Assembly (NCBI GenBank): GCA_938011325.1 | Contig: CALLUD010000006.1 | Span: 62,001 to 126,000 of the forward strand | Reading direction: 5' to 3' | DNA length: 64,000 bases | Source of the DNA: an uncultured Spartobacteria bacterium | GTDB taxonomy: Bacteria; Verrucomicrobiota; Verrucomicrobiia; Chthoniobacterales; JAATET01 | Part shown: piece after piece, positions 7,252 to 16,624 of the stretch | Layout of the letters: every line of letters begins with the position of its first letter | Position numbering within the stretch: position 1 is the stretch's first letter | Made by a program: the position numbers and the translations under genes | The notes under the pieces: generated by a model | What the model was told of the DNA's origin: nothing | The model's input: the letters and a program-made list of their open reading frames with translations, nothing else | The model's database searches: none

Positions 7252-10200
7252 ATGATCCGCCGCATCTCTCTCGAAGAAGATCTCGCTCTCAAGCGACTCG
7301 TCACCACTCCGCGCACGGAGAAGCCCCATTTCCCATGGCGGGACCATTTGATCCTCCCCGAGGATGAGGCGATTGCGCACCCGGAGATCGTGATCCTGCG
7401 CAATGGCGAGGAGAAGAACTTCAACCTCGCGGACATCGCCGACGAAATCGGCAACGCGCTCACCGACCTCCTGCTTTCCCGCGACGACCGCGACATTTTC
7501 AACGACCGCAACCGCAGCCTCGTTTCCAACGTGGCACACACCGTGGCGATGAAATTGATGGAGCAGGTCGAGGAAGGCCGCTCGCTGCGCCTTTCGGAAA
7601 ACGATCTCTCGCTCCTCATCGAGAAGGCGCTCATCGAAAACGACGCCCACGACATTGCGAAGAGCCTCATCTTCCAGCGCTCCATCGGTCATGGTTCCGA
7701 TTCGCTCGAGGTATCCAGCGGCGCCAGCCAGGGGCCGCTCTCCGTCCGCCTGATTCGTCGCAATGGCTCTGTCGTTCCGTGGAACGAGAACAAGGTCGAG
7801 ATCGCCGTCCGCAAGGCGTTCCTTTCCGTGCGCGAAGACGCGGAGAAGGCGGTGCCCGTCGCCCGCGCGGTGACGGAACGCGTGCGTGCCAGCGACCAGG
7901 CATTCGTGCACATCGAGGATGTGCAGGATCTCGTGCAGGAGGAGCTGATGCGCCAGGGCCACTTCAAGGCGGCCGAGAGCTACATCCTTTACCGTGCTCA
8001 CCGCAGCCGGCTCCGCGAAGAGGCTCGTGAGGAAAGCACCAACGAGGCCCAGCAGGACTCGCTGGTCGTCGTCCGCACCCACACCGGAGACAGCGTTTTC
8101 TGGGACGGCGCCGAGCTCAAGAAGCGCATCCAGTTTGCCAGCATCGGGCTCAACCTCATGCTCGACAGCACGGAGATCGAGCGCCGCCTTCGCAGCTCGA
8201 TCGGTGCGGAGATTTCCGAGAGCGACCTCCGCGACACGATCATCATCAATGCCCGCTCCCTCATGGAGCTCGACAGCGAGTTCGCGAAATTCGCCGGTCG
8301 CATCCTGCTCTCCTACATCTACGAGGAGGTGCTCGACTGGAGGATCACGCGCGACGGCATCGAGGGTCTGAAGGAGGCGCACCGGGCGGCGTTCAAGAGC
8401 TACCTCCGCCACGGCGTGACCATCGAGCGGCTCAGCCCGAAGCTGCTCAGCTACGATCTCGACAAACTTGCGGAGGCCCTCGACCCCTCCGCCGACCTCG
8501 ACTTCGACTACCTCGGCATCCAGACGCTCTACGATCGCTATCTCATCGTCGACAAGACCGGCGCCAAGCCGCGTCGCATCGAGACGCCGCAATTTTTCTG
8601 GATGCGCGTCGCGATGGGCCTGTTCATCGCCGAGGAAAAGAACCGCGAGGACTGGGTCATCCGGCTCTACACGCTCTACAAGGGCCGCCGTTTCTGCTCG
8701 AGCACGCCGACGCTCTTCAACTCCGGCACCCCGCATAGCCAGCTCTCGAGTTGCTACCTTTACAAGGTCGACGACTCGATCGAGTCGATCATGGTGCGCG
8801 GCATCGCCGAAAACGCCTTCCTGTCGAAATGGGCGGGCGGCCTCGGCGGTTCATGGACCAGCGTCCGCGGCACCGGCAGCTACATCAAGGGCACCAACGG
8901 AGAGAGCCAGGGCGTCATTCCGTTCCTCAAGCTTCACAACGACCAGCTCGTCGCGGTGAACCAGGGCGGCAAGCGCCGCGGCTCCGGTTGCGCCTACCTC
9001 GAGACGTGGCACAACGACATCAAGGACTTCCTCGAGCTGCGCAGGAACGTCGGCGACGAGCGCCGGCGCACGCACGACATGAACACGGCGAACTGGATTC
9101 CCGACCTGTTCATGAAGCGCATGGAGGCGCGCCAGGACTGGACACTGTTCCGTTCCAATCAAGTGCCCGACCTGCACGAGACCTACGGGCAGAAGTTCGA
9201 GGAACGCTATCTCCACTACGAGCAGCTCGCCGCCGAGGGCAAAATCTACGGCGAGAAGGTCCCCGCGATCGATCTCTGGAAGAGCATGTTGAAGATGCTC
9301 TTCGAGACGGGGCACCCGTGGATCACCTTCAAGGATCCGTGCAACGTTCGTTCACCGCAGGATCACGCCGGCGTCATCCACAGCTCGAACCTCTGCACCG
9401 AGATCACGCTGAACACCAGCGAGGACGAGACCGCGGTCTGCAACCTCGGCTCGGTGATCCTCGACACGCATGTGCGTGAAGACGGCACGCTCGACCTCGA
9501 AATGCTGCGCGAGACCGTGACGGTCGCCGTCCGCGCGCTGGACAACGTCATCGACATCAACTTCTACCCGACCGAGGCGGCCCGGCGGTCGAATCTGCGT
9601 CACCGTCCGGTCGGTCTTGGCGTGATGGGTCTGCAGAACGCGCTCTTCAAACGCGGCCTCAGCTTCGCAAGCCAGGAAGCCGTCGAGTTCAACGACGAAT
9701 TCATGGAGGCGATCGCGTTCTTCGCCTACAGCGCGTCGAGCGATCTCGCCGCGGAGCGCGGCACCTACTCAACCTACAAGGGCTCGAAATGGGATCGCGG
9801 GCTCCTGCCGCAGGACACCATCGAGTTGCTCGAAAAGGAGCGCGGCCTGCCAATCGACGTGCCGCGCACCGGCAAGATGGATTGGACGCCCGTTCGCAAA
9901 AAGATCGCGGCTCAGGGCATGCGCAACAGCAACGTGCTCGCCATCGCCCCCACGGCGACGATCTCCAACATCATGGGCACCACGCCGTGCATCGAGCCGA
10001 ACTACAAGAACCTCTTCGTGAAGTCGAACCTCTCCGGCGAGTTCATCGTTCTCAACGGGGAACTCGTGAAGGATCTCAAGGCCGCCGGCTTGTGGAACGT
10101 CGAGATGGCGCAGCAACTCAAGTATTTCGACGGCGAGCTCGATGACATCGAGGGCATCCCGGAGGCGATCAAGCACAAGCACCGCACGGCTTTCAACGTC

Positions 10201-10512
10201 GACTACAAGTTCATCATCGACGCCGCCGCACGGCGCCAGAAATGGATCGACCAGTCGCAGTCGGTGAATCTCTTCCTCGCGCAGCCCGATCTCAAGACGC
10301 TGAGTCACATGTATCGGCGCGCGTGGCACGTCGGCCTCAAGACGACCTACTACCTCCGCACGCTCCAGGCCTCGAACATCGAGAAGGCCACCGTCGCGAT
10401 AAAGAAGGAAGTCCGCCACGTCGGCGAAAAGAAGGTCTACACCGAAGCCGAGAAGCTGGCCTGCTCGATCGAGGCAATGCGCCGGGGCGAGGAGTGCGAG
10501 GCCTGCCAGTAA
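7252..10512 (+). CDS. nrdA: class I ribonucleotide reductase large subunit with three ATP-cone-like domains
   Basis: This is the catalytic subunit, 1086 residues, considerably longer than the E. coli enzyme because of its N-terminus. Three ATP-cone-like segments lie near residues 45-143 (a divergent one), 163-251 (SVRLIRRNGSVVPWNENKVE, YILYRAHR) and 271-358. Active-site residues are in place: C501 (LSSCYLY), C715 in SSNLCTEI as the thiyl-radical cysteine with its Asn and Glu, C730 (AVCNLGS), the tyrosine pair Y1033-Y1034 (TYYLRTLQ), and the C-terminal redox pair C1082/C1085 (ECEAC). It follows nrdB by 46 bases without a strong ribosome site, so the two genes probably share a transcript. Triple cones are, from memory, also a feature of chlamydial NrdA. 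Confidence 0.97.
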   Translation: MIRRISLEEDLALKRLVTTPRTEKPHFPWRDHLILPEDEAIAHPEIVILRNGEEKNFNLADIADEIGNALTDLLLSRDDRDIFNDRNRSLVSNVAHTVAMKLMEQVEEGRSLRLSENDLSLLIEKALIENDAHDIAKSLIFQRSIGHGSDSLEVSSGASQGPLSVRLIRRNGSVVPWNENKVEIAVRKAFLSVREDAEKAVPVARAVTERVRASDQAFVHIEDVQDLVQEELMRQGHFKAAESYILYRAHRSRLREEAREESTNEAQQDSLVVVRTHTGDSVFWDGAELKKRIQFASIGLNLMLDSTEIERRLRSSIGAEISESDLRDTIIINARSLMELDSEFAKFAGRILLSYIYEEVLDWRITRDGIEGLKEAHRAAFKSYLRHGVTIERLSPKLLSYDLDKLAEALDPSADLDFDYLGIQTLYDRYLIVDKTGAKPRRIETPQFFWMRVAMGLFIAEEKNREDWVIRLYTLYKGRRFCSSTPTLFNSGTPHSQLSSCYLYKVDDSIESIMVRGIAENAFLSKWAGGLGGSWTSVRGTGSYIKGTNGESQGVIPFLKLHNDQLVAVNQGGKRRGSGCAYLETWHNDIKDFLELRRNVGDERRRTHDMNTANWIPDLFMKRMEARQDWTLFRSNQVPDLHETYGQKFEERYLHYEQLAAEGKIYGEKVPAIDLWKSMLKMLFETGHPWITFKDPCNVRSPQDHAGVIHSSNLCTEITLNTSEDETAVCNLGSVILDTHVREDGTLDLEMLRETVTVAVRALDNVIDINFYPTEAARRSNLRHRPVGLGVMGLQNALFKRGLSFASQEAVEFNDEFMEAIAFFAYSASSDLAAERGTYSTYKGSKWDRGLLPQDTIELLEKERGLPIDVPRTGKMDWTPVRKKIAAQGMRNSNVLAIAPTATISNIMGTTPCIEPNYKNLFVKSNLSGEFIVLNGELVKDLKAAGLWNVEMAQQLKYFDGELDDIEGIPEAIKHKHRTAFNVDYKFIIDAAARRQKWIDQSQSVNLFLAQPDLKTLSHMYRRAWHVGLKTTYYLRTLQASNIEKATVAIKKEVRHVGEKKVYTEAEKLACSIEAMRRGEECEACQ

Positions 10513-10522
10513 CCGCCGTGCC

Positions 10523-10795
10523 GTGACTCCGACCGAGCTCCGAAACGCCAGCTCGCCGGATGGTCTGCCTCCGCTGCTCGCCGCCCTGTGGCACGATCAG
10601 CGAGGCGACTGGGAACGCGCCCACGAAATCACCCAGGGCGTCTCCGGCGCGGCCGGAGCACGTGTTCATGCGTATCTGCACCGGAAGGAAGGCGATCACG
10701 GAAACGCGTCCTACTGGTATGCCCGCGCCGGCACGACGATGCCCGCATGTTCCCTCGACGAGGAGTGGGACCTGCTCGTCGAGGAGTTGAGCTGA
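10523..10795 (+). CDS. small conserved protein of unknown function
   Basis: This is a soluble protein of 90 residues. The segments LAALWHDQRGDWERAHEI and HAYLHRKEGDHGNASYWYARAG recall a small helical, TPR-like family seen in several bacterial phyla, with no assigned role known to me. It starts with GTG, ten bases after the nrdA stop, and probably rides on the reductase transcript. It ends one base before the convergent exported-protein gene. The helical repeat idea is an inference from the heptad-like spacing of aromatic and small residues. Confidence 0.7.
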   Translation: MTPTELRNASSPDGLPPLLAALWHDQRGDWERAHEITQGVSGAAGARVHAYLHRKEGDHGNASYWYARAGTTMPACSLDEEWDLLVEELS

Positions 10796-10796
10796 C

Positions 10797-11450
10797 TCAA
10801 TCGCCGAGCATCTCGCTTTCCGCCACCTCGGCCTGATCCAGGATTTTCCAGGTGCCGTCGCCGGCAAGTTTCATTCGGAACTTCAAATAGACGGCCACAT
10901 CAAAGCCCTCGTCGTCGGTCTCGCCGCTTTCATTGCGCGGGTAGTCGTGGCGAATGGAGCTCGCCAGCACCTCTGCGGTATCGGCGTCGATCCAGCGCCG
11001 CAGCTTCCACGCATCCCAGATGCGCCGCTGGTGGGCATTCACCGGGATTTTCCCCTCCTCTCTTTTCCGATCCATCGCCTTCAACAGCGCCTCAGCCGTT
11101 GCGTCTTCCGGAGATTCGACCTCCCGCCAGCTCTCGTCCTTCAACTCGTAAACCACCACCGTCTCGTAACGGCCTCCCGCACGGCCATTGAGAGCGACCT
11201 TGCTGGAGTCCGGCGCCCAGATCGCCGACAGCCCGCTCATGAAGGTCCCACTTGCATCCAAGAGCACCTTCCTGTCCGGAAGCGCCACGATCTCCGCTTC
11301 GCCGCTCGCCGTGCCATCGAGTTCGAAGCCCGTCCGCACCGCCCACCGCTCGTCGGGCGAGGTGGAAATCACGACCTTCTCCGACGACTCGTCCTCGGCG
11401 AGCACCGCCATCGTCGTCAGAACAAGGACAATGGAGAGCCTCAGCATCAT
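10797..11450 (-). CDS. exported protein of unknown function
   Basis: This is a 217-residue protein with a Sec signal peptide (LRLSIVLVLTTMAVLAEDE, cleavage near residue 19). The mature part starts with SPDERWAVRTGFEL and WAPDSSKVALNGRAGGRYETVVVYEL, which resembles single blades of beta-propeller proteins (the SPDxxxLA pattern), then becomes helical with charged segments (KAMDRKREEG). I do not recognise a defined family. The start is one of two adjacent ATG codons at 11445-11450; the frame continues upstream only as antisense. It is divergent from the next small exported protein, and both may share the 111-base promoter region between them. Confidence 0.65.
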   Translation of the reverse strand: MMLRLSIVLVLTTMAVLAEDESSEKVVISTSPDERWAVRTGFELDGTASGEAEIVALPDRKVLLDASGTFMSGLSAIWAPDSSKVALNGRAGGRYETVVVYELKDESWREVESPEDATAEALLKAMDRKREEGKIPVNAHQRRIWDAWKLRRWIDADTAEVLASSIRHDYPRNESGETDDEGFDVAVYLKFRMKLAGDGTWKILDQAEVAESEMLGD

Positions 11451-11561
11451 GGTGAAGGGCCCATCCAAGCCCCGATCCGGTGAACTGTCACTCTCACATC
11501 CGGCGGGCCACGTGGAATTGCTCCGTCTTGTCATCCTCACGCGGAAGATCGACGATGGGGC

Positions 11562-12059
11562 ATGCGCCGCGCCCTTCCGCTTTTCATTCTTCTTTGCGTC
11601 TCCCCGTTTCTGCGTGCGGAACCGATCACGCTCCCCGCGAGCAAGCCGGTCGCGCAGTTGGAAATGCCGGAAGACTGGGCGCCGGAAATTTCCGAGAACG
11701 GCCTGGAAGCCGTCTCGCCCGACGGCAGCATCTATGTCGCCATCGGCTACGTGGACGAAAAATCCGTCGGGCAGTTTCTGGAAAACGCGCTCACCTATCT
11801 CGAGAACCACGGTGTGCAGGTGGACACCGAGTCCATTCACCAGGAGGAGGATCAGCTCAACGGCATGGATGTCGTCGAGGTGTCGATGGAGGGTCAGGAT
11901 GTCGATGGTCCCTGCCTCATCAAGCTCGCGCTGTTCGGGGTCTCGGAGAAGGACGGCTTGATGCTTCTCTATTGGGCGGCGCCGGATGCCATCGATAAAA
12001 ATGCCGAGGCCGTGGCAAGCCTCATCGCCAGCATCAAGCCGGTCGATCCGGAGCATTGA
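11562..12059 (+). CDS. small exported protein of unknown function
   Basis: This 165-residue protein begins with a signal peptide (RRALPLFILLCVSPFLRAEP, cleavage after RAE or nearby). The mature part has alternating strands and helices (EDWAPEISENGLEAVSPDG, IYVAIGYVDE, FLENALTYLENHG, LMLLYWAAPDAIDKNAEAVASLI), a layout like short periplasmic proteins of the PsbP/DUF1795 kind. That resemblance is weak. It is followed 71 bases later by the PmtA-like methyltransferase on the same strand, and it is divergent from another small exported protein. Confidence 0.65.
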   Translation: MRRALPLFILLCVSPFLRAEPITLPASKPVAQLEMPEDWAPEISENGLEAVSPDGSIYVAIGYVDEKSVGQFLENALTYLENHGVQVDTESIHQEEDQLNGMDVVEVSMEGQDVDGPCLIKLALFGVSEKDGLMLLYWAAPDAIDKNAEAVASLIASIKPVDPEH

Positions 12060-12130
12060 TCACCGACGGACCGCGAACATTGCAAAACGCCACATCTCCA
12101 GTATTGTCGCTCGCGGTTCCTCGCAATTTC

Positions 12131-12697
12131 ATGGATTTTCTCAAAGAAGCCGTTCGCGCCCCCCACATCACCGGCGCCATCGCTCCCTCCGGCCGGCAGC
12201 TCGCCCGCGTGATCGTGGAAAAGGCCGACGTCCCCCGCGCCTCCCGAATCCTCGAACTCGGCCCCGGCACCGGCGCCTTCACCAGGCGCATCATCGAGGC
12301 GAAGCGTCACGAGGCCCATTTCGTCGCGCTCGAGCGCAATCGGAATTTCGCGCTCGGCCTTCGGTCCCGATTTCCCAACACCCGCATCATCGAGGGTTGC
12401 GCGACCGAACTGCGGACCCACGCCGAGGAACACGGATTCGACAAGGCCGACAGCATCGTCTCCGGCCTGCCGTGGGCGATTTTTGATCCGCATGTGCAGG
12501 AAACCATTCTCCGCGGCGTTCGGGACGTGCTGGCCGATGGAGGAACGTTCGCAACGTTCGCCTACTTCGGACCGCACCTGCTGCCGAACGGCAAGAGTTT
12601 CCGGAAGCTTCTGAAGAGCATCTTCCCGAACACCCGCACGTCATCGGTCATCGTGCGGAATCTGCCACCGGCCTTCGTTTACTACTGCCGGAAGTAA
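12131..12697 (+). CDS. PmtA-like phospholipid or rRNA-type methyltransferase
   Basis: This is a class I methyltransferase of 188 residues. The segment FLKEAVRAPHITGAIAPSGR is characteristic of the phosphatidylethanolamine N-methyltransferase (PmtA)/KsgA-like group, followed by motif I ILELGPGTGAFTRRI, the acidic FVALERN and motif IV-like VSGLPWAIF. PmtA enzymes methylate phosphatidylethanolamine toward phosphatidylcholine; the related KsgA methylates 16S rRNA but has a different N-terminus. The ATG at 12131 gives the usual start. It ends nine bases before the convergent glgE stop. The group is fairly sure; the lipid substrate is an inference. Confidence 0.72.
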   Translation: MDFLKEAVRAPHITGAIAPSGRQLARVIVEKADVPRASRILELGPGTGAFTRRIIEAKRHEAHFVALERNRNFALGLRSRFPNTRIIEGCATELRTHAEEHGFDKADSIVSGLPWAIFDPHVQETILRGVRDVLADGGTFATFAYFGPHLLPNGKSFRKLLKSIFPNTRTSSVIVRNLPPAFVYYCRK

Positions 12698-12706
12698 CGT
12701 CGCCGC

Positions 12707-14728
12707 TCAGGCGTAGATCTCGTTTCCGAGCTGCCGCCCCTGCCAGCGGCGCACCTCGAACACGTGGGCCGGACGCGTGCGCGGATCAAGGGCGACGAAA
12801 TTTCGCACGCCGTTCCAGAGATAACGCTCGTCGGTGAGCACGTCGCGCACCTCATAGGTCTCGCTCTCGTTCCATCCAAATTCCTCGACGGGCACGCTGA
12901 CAAATCCCGCCTGGAAATTGTGCGGATCGAGATTCACCGCGACGAGGATGATGCTGTCCCGCGCCGCGGTCATCTTGCTGTAGAAAAGAATCTGCGGGTT
13001 GTCCGACTCGTGAAACCGGAGATTCCGGTATTCCTGCAGAGCACGATGCTCCCGGCGCGCGCGGTTCAAAGCGGTGATGGTGTCCTTGATGTTGCCCGGC
13101 GCATTCCAGTCGCGGCCCTTGAATTGATACTTCTCGCTGTCGAGATACTCCTCCTTGCCGGGGGCGACCGGCACGTTCTCGCAAAGTTCGAAGCCGCTGT
13201 AGATGCCGTAGATCGGCATGAGCGTCGTCGCGAGCACCGCACGCTGGATGAAGGCCGGGCGGCCGCCCGTCTGGAGATGGAACGGCAGGATGTCCGGCGT
13301 GTTCGTGAAGAAATTGCCGCGGAAGTATTCCGCCATTTCCGTTTGCGTGAGCTCCTCGAGGTATTCGGTGAGTTCCTCCTTCGTCGTGCGCCACGTGAAA
13401 TACGTGTAGCTCTGTGTGAAGCCGGCCTTCGCGAGCGCCTTCATCATCTTCGGGCGCGTGAATGCCTCGCTCAGGAAAATGACGTCGGGAAACTTCGCGT
13501 GCACCTCGGCGATCGTCCATTCCCAGAATGCGACCGGCTTCGTGTGCGGGTTGTCCACACGGAAGATGCGCACGCCGCGCTCCGCCCAAAACAGGAGAAT
13601 GTCGCGCATCTCGGCCCAGAGTGCGTCCTTGTCCTCGCAATAGAAATTCAGCGGATAGACGTCCTCGTATTTCTTCGGCGGATTCTCCGCATATTTGATC
13701 GTGCCGTCGGGCCGCTTGAAGAACCAATCGGGATGGTCGCGCACGTAGGGATGGTCGGGCGAACAGTTGATCGCAAAGTCGAGCGCGATCTCCATGCCGC
13801 GCTTCTTCACCTCGCCGACCAGCCAGTCGAAATCCTCGAGCGTACCAAGCTCCGGCGCGACATCCTTGTGGCCGCCGCCATTGACGCCCTGCCGGTAATT
13901 GCCGATCGCGTAGGGCACCCCCGGGTCGCCCGGCTCGCACTTCGTGGAATTGTTGCGGCCCTTGCGATTCGTTTCGCCGATGGGATGAATCGGCGGAAAA
14001 TAAATCACGTCGAATCCCATCGCCCTCGCATCATCGATCCGCCCCAGGCAGTCGCGAAACGTCGAGCCGCTGTCCGGCTTGCCCTCCGCCGAGCGTGGAA
14101 AAAACTCATACCACGCCGAAAACACCGCGGCGCGGCGATCGACCCAGATCTCAAGCGCCGGCTCATACGTCGTCGCGAGCGAGCGGTCCCCCCAGAACCG
14201 CACGAGGCCGACGAGTGCCGGATCGAAGGCAATTTCCTTCAAATGCTGTCCATCTGCCTTCTCGAGCGCGTTCGCAAATGCCGTGAGCGTCGCCGCGTCG
14301 GATTTTCCGCGCGCATTGCCCCGGGCCGCCTTCGCCCGCGCCGCGCAGTCGCGCACGATTCGCGCGCCCTCCAGCGCCTCGCTGGCAAGCCCCGTGAGGC
14401 CGCCATCCACCTTTTTGCGCACCTCATCCCGCCACGAAAGAAACACGTCCCCCCACGCCTCGATGGTGTATTCGTAGCGGCCGGTCCCGCTCACCGTGAG
14501 CGTGCCGCGCCAACGATCGTTGCCATTCGGGATCGGGCGCATCGGCGTCTCGTGCCATGCGGGATCGCCCGCCTTCCTCCATTTCAGGACCGCAGTGACG
14601 ATGTCATGACCATCCTTGAAGATATCGGCCTCGACGACGACGTCCTCGTTTTCCGCGCGCTTGATCGGATACCGCCCGCCGTCGATCTGCGGAGTGATGG
14701 ATTCGATGACAACCGTTGCGTGGTTCAT
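12707..14728 (-). CDS. glgE: alpha-1,4-glucan:maltose-1-phosphate maltosyltransferase
   Basis: GlgE (GH13 subfamily 3) transfers maltose from maltose-1-phosphate onto linear alpha-1,4-glucans. Its 673 residues match the family. The N-terminal beta-sandwich domain starts IESITPQIDGGRYPIKR. In the barrel, DVIYFPPIHPIGETNRKG, the nucleophile D392 in IFRVDNPHTKP and the acid/base E421 in FLSEAFTRP are present, with 29-residue spacing as in the Streptomyces enzyme. The start codon overlaps the stop of the upstream sugar kinase (ATGA), so the two are translationally coupled. TreS and GlgM, the usual sources of its substrate pathway, are not in the window. Confidence 0.95.
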   Translation of the reverse strand: MNHATVVIESITPQIDGGRYPIKRAENEDVVVEADIFKDGHDIVTAVLKWRKAGDPAWHETPMRPIPNGNDRWRGTLTVSGTGRYEYTIEAWGDVFLSWRDEVRKKVDGGLTGLASEALEGARIVRDCAARAKAARGNARGKSDAATLTAFANALEKADGQHLKEIAFDPALVGLVRFWGDRSLATTYEPALEIWVDRRAAVFSAWYEFFPRSAEGKPDSGSTFRDCLGRIDDARAMGFDVIYFPPIHPIGETNRKGRNNSTKCEPGDPGVPYAIGNYRQGVNGGGHKDVAPELGTLEDFDWLVGEVKKRGMEIALDFAINCSPDHPYVRDHPDWFFKRPDGTIKYAENPPKKYEDVYPLNFYCEDKDALWAEMRDILLFWAERGVRIFRVDNPHTKPVAFWEWTIAEVHAKFPDVIFLSEAFTRPKMMKALAKAGFTQSYTYFTWRTTKEELTEYLEELTQTEMAEYFRGNFFTNTPDILPFHLQTGGRPAFIQRAVLATTLMPIYGIYSGFELCENVPVAPGKEEYLDSEKYQFKGRDWNAPGNIKDTITALNRARREHRALQEYRNLRFHESDNPQILFYSKMTAARDSIILVAVNLDPHNFQAGFVSVPVEEFGWNESETYEVRDVLTDERYLWNGVRNFVALDPRTRPAHVFEVRRWQGRQLGNEIYA

Positions 14729-15717
14729 GCCGGGAGTTCTTCGAGGAGGTGCGTCAGGGAATCGAAACCGTCAATTTTCGAAACAACCTCGTGCAGCGAT
14801 CGACGCGCCGCCGGGATGTGCTCGAGGAATGCGGGTTTGCCATGATTCAGGCCCAGGTTTCCGTAGGCCCCGAGCGCCTGCATCAGGCGCTGCGCGGCAC
14901 ACATCAGGAATACGGCGTCGAAGTCCCCGCCGGCCGTGGCGCCGGCATCGGCAGGCAGGCTCTTGTAGAAATCGAGCAATTCCGCGCGCTCCGAATCGGC
15001 CAGCGTGACATAGGGATCGTAGAGGAGCGACGCGAGGTCGTATTGCGCAAGGCCGGGACGCATCCCCTGGAAGTCGATGATCCATGCCTCGCCGCCGTGA
15101 ATGATCACGTTCTGCGATTGAAAATCGCGATGCACGAGCACGCGCGGCTTGCCGGCGAGCGCCGACGCCATGTCGCGAAGCGCAGGCTCCTCCATCACGG
15201 CGCGCGCCTTCTCCGCAGGCACCATGAAATACCCGCACAGACAATGCTCGAGAAAATAATGCTGCTCCCAGAGGTAGAGCTGCTCGTTGAACTCGATCTG
15301 AAATTGCGGCCGCTTGCCGTCCCACTGGCGCGTCGCACTCGTATGCAGCAGAAATGCCTGCCTCAGCGCCTTCTCGTAGAGGTGCCGCCGTGTCTCCCAC
15401 GGCTCGTTGCGAAAACTCCACAGGTCCTTGCCGCCGAGATCCTGCATCCAGATGAGCCCCTCCTCGTGGTCGTGAAGGAAGATGTGCGGCACATTCACAT
15501 CGGAACGATCGAGGAAGTCCGCGATCTCGGCGTAGTGGCGGTTCTCCTCCTTGTCGGGCTGATACTTCACCGCAATCATCGACGGCCCCGAAGGCGCCTG
15601 AATCCGGTAAAACTTTCTCCCCGAGCCTCCCTTCTCGACGAGCGTCACCTCGAAATCCTCGGAAGCCAGATCGGGAAAACGCGCGCGGGTGAACTCAATG
15701 ACGGTATCGGGAAACAT
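14725..15717 (-). CDS. AmgK-like sugar kinase of the aminoglycoside phosphotransferase fold
   Basis: This is a predicted anomeric sugar kinase of 330 residues. Motifs: a glycine-rich strand pair VEKGGSGRKFYRIQAPSG, the lysine strand MIAVKYQ, hinge IWMQDLGGKDL, catalytic loop LVHRDFQSQNVI and metal-binding IIDFQGMRPG followed by YDLASLLYDPY. This is the pattern of AmgK, which phosphorylates MurNAc and GlcNAc at C1 in cell-wall recycling. Like AmgK it sits with a nucleotidyltransferase, whose stop is one base before this ATG. Because its stop overlaps the glgE start, a maltokinase role feeding GlgE is the main alternative. Confidence 0.7.
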   Translation of the reverse strand: MFPDTVIEFTRARFPDLASEDFEVTLVEKGGSGRKFYRIQAPSGPSMIAVKYQPDKEENRHYAEIADFLDRSDVNVPHIFLHDHEEGLIWMQDLGGKDLWSFRNEPWETRRHLYEKALRQAFLLHTSATRQWDGKRPQFQIEFNEQLYLWEQHYFLEHCLCGYFMVPAEKARAVMEEPALRDMASALAGKPRVLVHRDFQSQNVIIHGGEAWIIDFQGMRPGLAQYDLASLLYDPYVTLADSERAELLDFYKSLPADAGATAGGDFDAVFLMCAAQRLMQALGAYGNLGLNHGKPAFLEHIPAARRSLHEVVSKIDGFDSLTHLLEELPA

Positions 15718-15718
15718 G

Positions 15719-16624
15719 CTAAAAATCCGTGTCGGCATGGTTGCCGGAAACCGACCGACCGTCGCGGACGATACAGGCGGCAAGGTGCGTGCCGGAAGCG
15801 ATTTTTGCGTTCTCCCAGATCACGCAGTCCTGGATCACGCAGTTGTCACCGATCTCGGCATTCGCGCCGACGCTCGCGAACCCCACGAAGGAAACGTCGC
15901 GCCCGACCCTGGCCGACGCGTCGATCTCGACCCGCCCGCGATGCGCAGCCAGATACGAATCCCGGTTTCCCAAATCAGCCCACGCGCCGGCATCGCTGAG
16001 CTCCCCGGCAATGGGAACGCCCGCCCTCAACATCTCGAGAAAAACGGGCACCACGGAAACGATTTCGCCCTCGGGAATCCGGTCGAGAAACCCCGGTTCG
16101 ATCACATACGCTCCCGTCAGCAGGGTATCGATTCCCTCGCCGCCCAGCGCGTTCCGAAAATCGGTCACCCGCCCCCGCGCCGGATCGAAGCGCACCTGCA
16201 GCGGCCCGTCCTTGCTGCGCAGCAACAAGGTGACCTCCGCGCCCGCTTCGCGATGCCGGCGCAGCAGCGCCTCCAGATCCAGCGTCGCAAGCACGTCCCC
16301 GTTGTGAACCAGCACCGGCTCGTCGTTGAAAAGATGCCGCGCGTTTCGCAGCCCTCCGCCGGTCTCGAGCAATACCGGCTCGTGCGTGTAATCGATGGGG
16401 CGTCCGCGATATTCGTTTCCGAGAAGCACCGCATACGCCTCGGCGCAATGGTGTGTATTCACCACGAATCGCTCGATGCCGACCTCGATGAGTGCGTCGA
16501 AAACGCAGGTGATCAACGGACGGTTGAAGACCGGCACCAGCGGCTTGGGACGCTCGGAGGTAAGCGGGCGCAGCCGTTTTCCGAGTCCCGCTCCCGGCAC
16601 GAAGGCCGTGCGAATTCGGCTCAA
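15719..16624 (-). CDS. MurU-like sugar-1-phosphate nucleotidyltransferase
   Basis: This protein of 301 residues joins a nucleotide-binding transferase domain to a short left-handed beta-helix. The domain starts with AFVPGAGLGKRLRPLT and KPLVPVFNRP, which contact the nucleotide, continues with ETGGGL and LVHNGDVL as the metal site, and ends with hexapeptide-like repeats (DASARVGRDVSFVGFASVG). With the adjacent AmgK-like kinase it fits MurU, which makes UDP-MurNAc. A general NDP-hexose synthase is the alternative. The start is inferred to be the TTG at 16622-16624, which overlaps the larB stop (TTGA) and is preceded by a purine-rich GGGGGAGG. Confidence 0.72.
   Translation of the reverse strand: MSRIRTAFVPGAGLGKRLRPLTSERPKPLVPVFNRPLITCVFDALIEVGIERFVVNTHHCAEAYAVLLGNEYRGRPIDYTHEPVLLETGGGLRNARHLFNDEPVLVHNGDVLATLDLEALLRRHREAGAEVTLLLRSKDGPLQVRFDPARGRVTDFRNALGGEGIDTLLTGAYVIEPGFLDRIPEGEIVSVVPVFLEMLRAGVPIAGELSDAGAWADLGNRDSYLAAHRGRVEIDASARVGRDVSFVGFASVGANAEIGDNCVIQDCVIWENAKIASGTHLAACIVRDGRSVSGNHADTDF

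Noticed and set aside
6120..8736. Two long minus-strand open frames opposite nrdB and nrdA
   Set aside because: They are shadows of high-GC codon use; they are rich in Arg, Ala and Val with no domain pattern.
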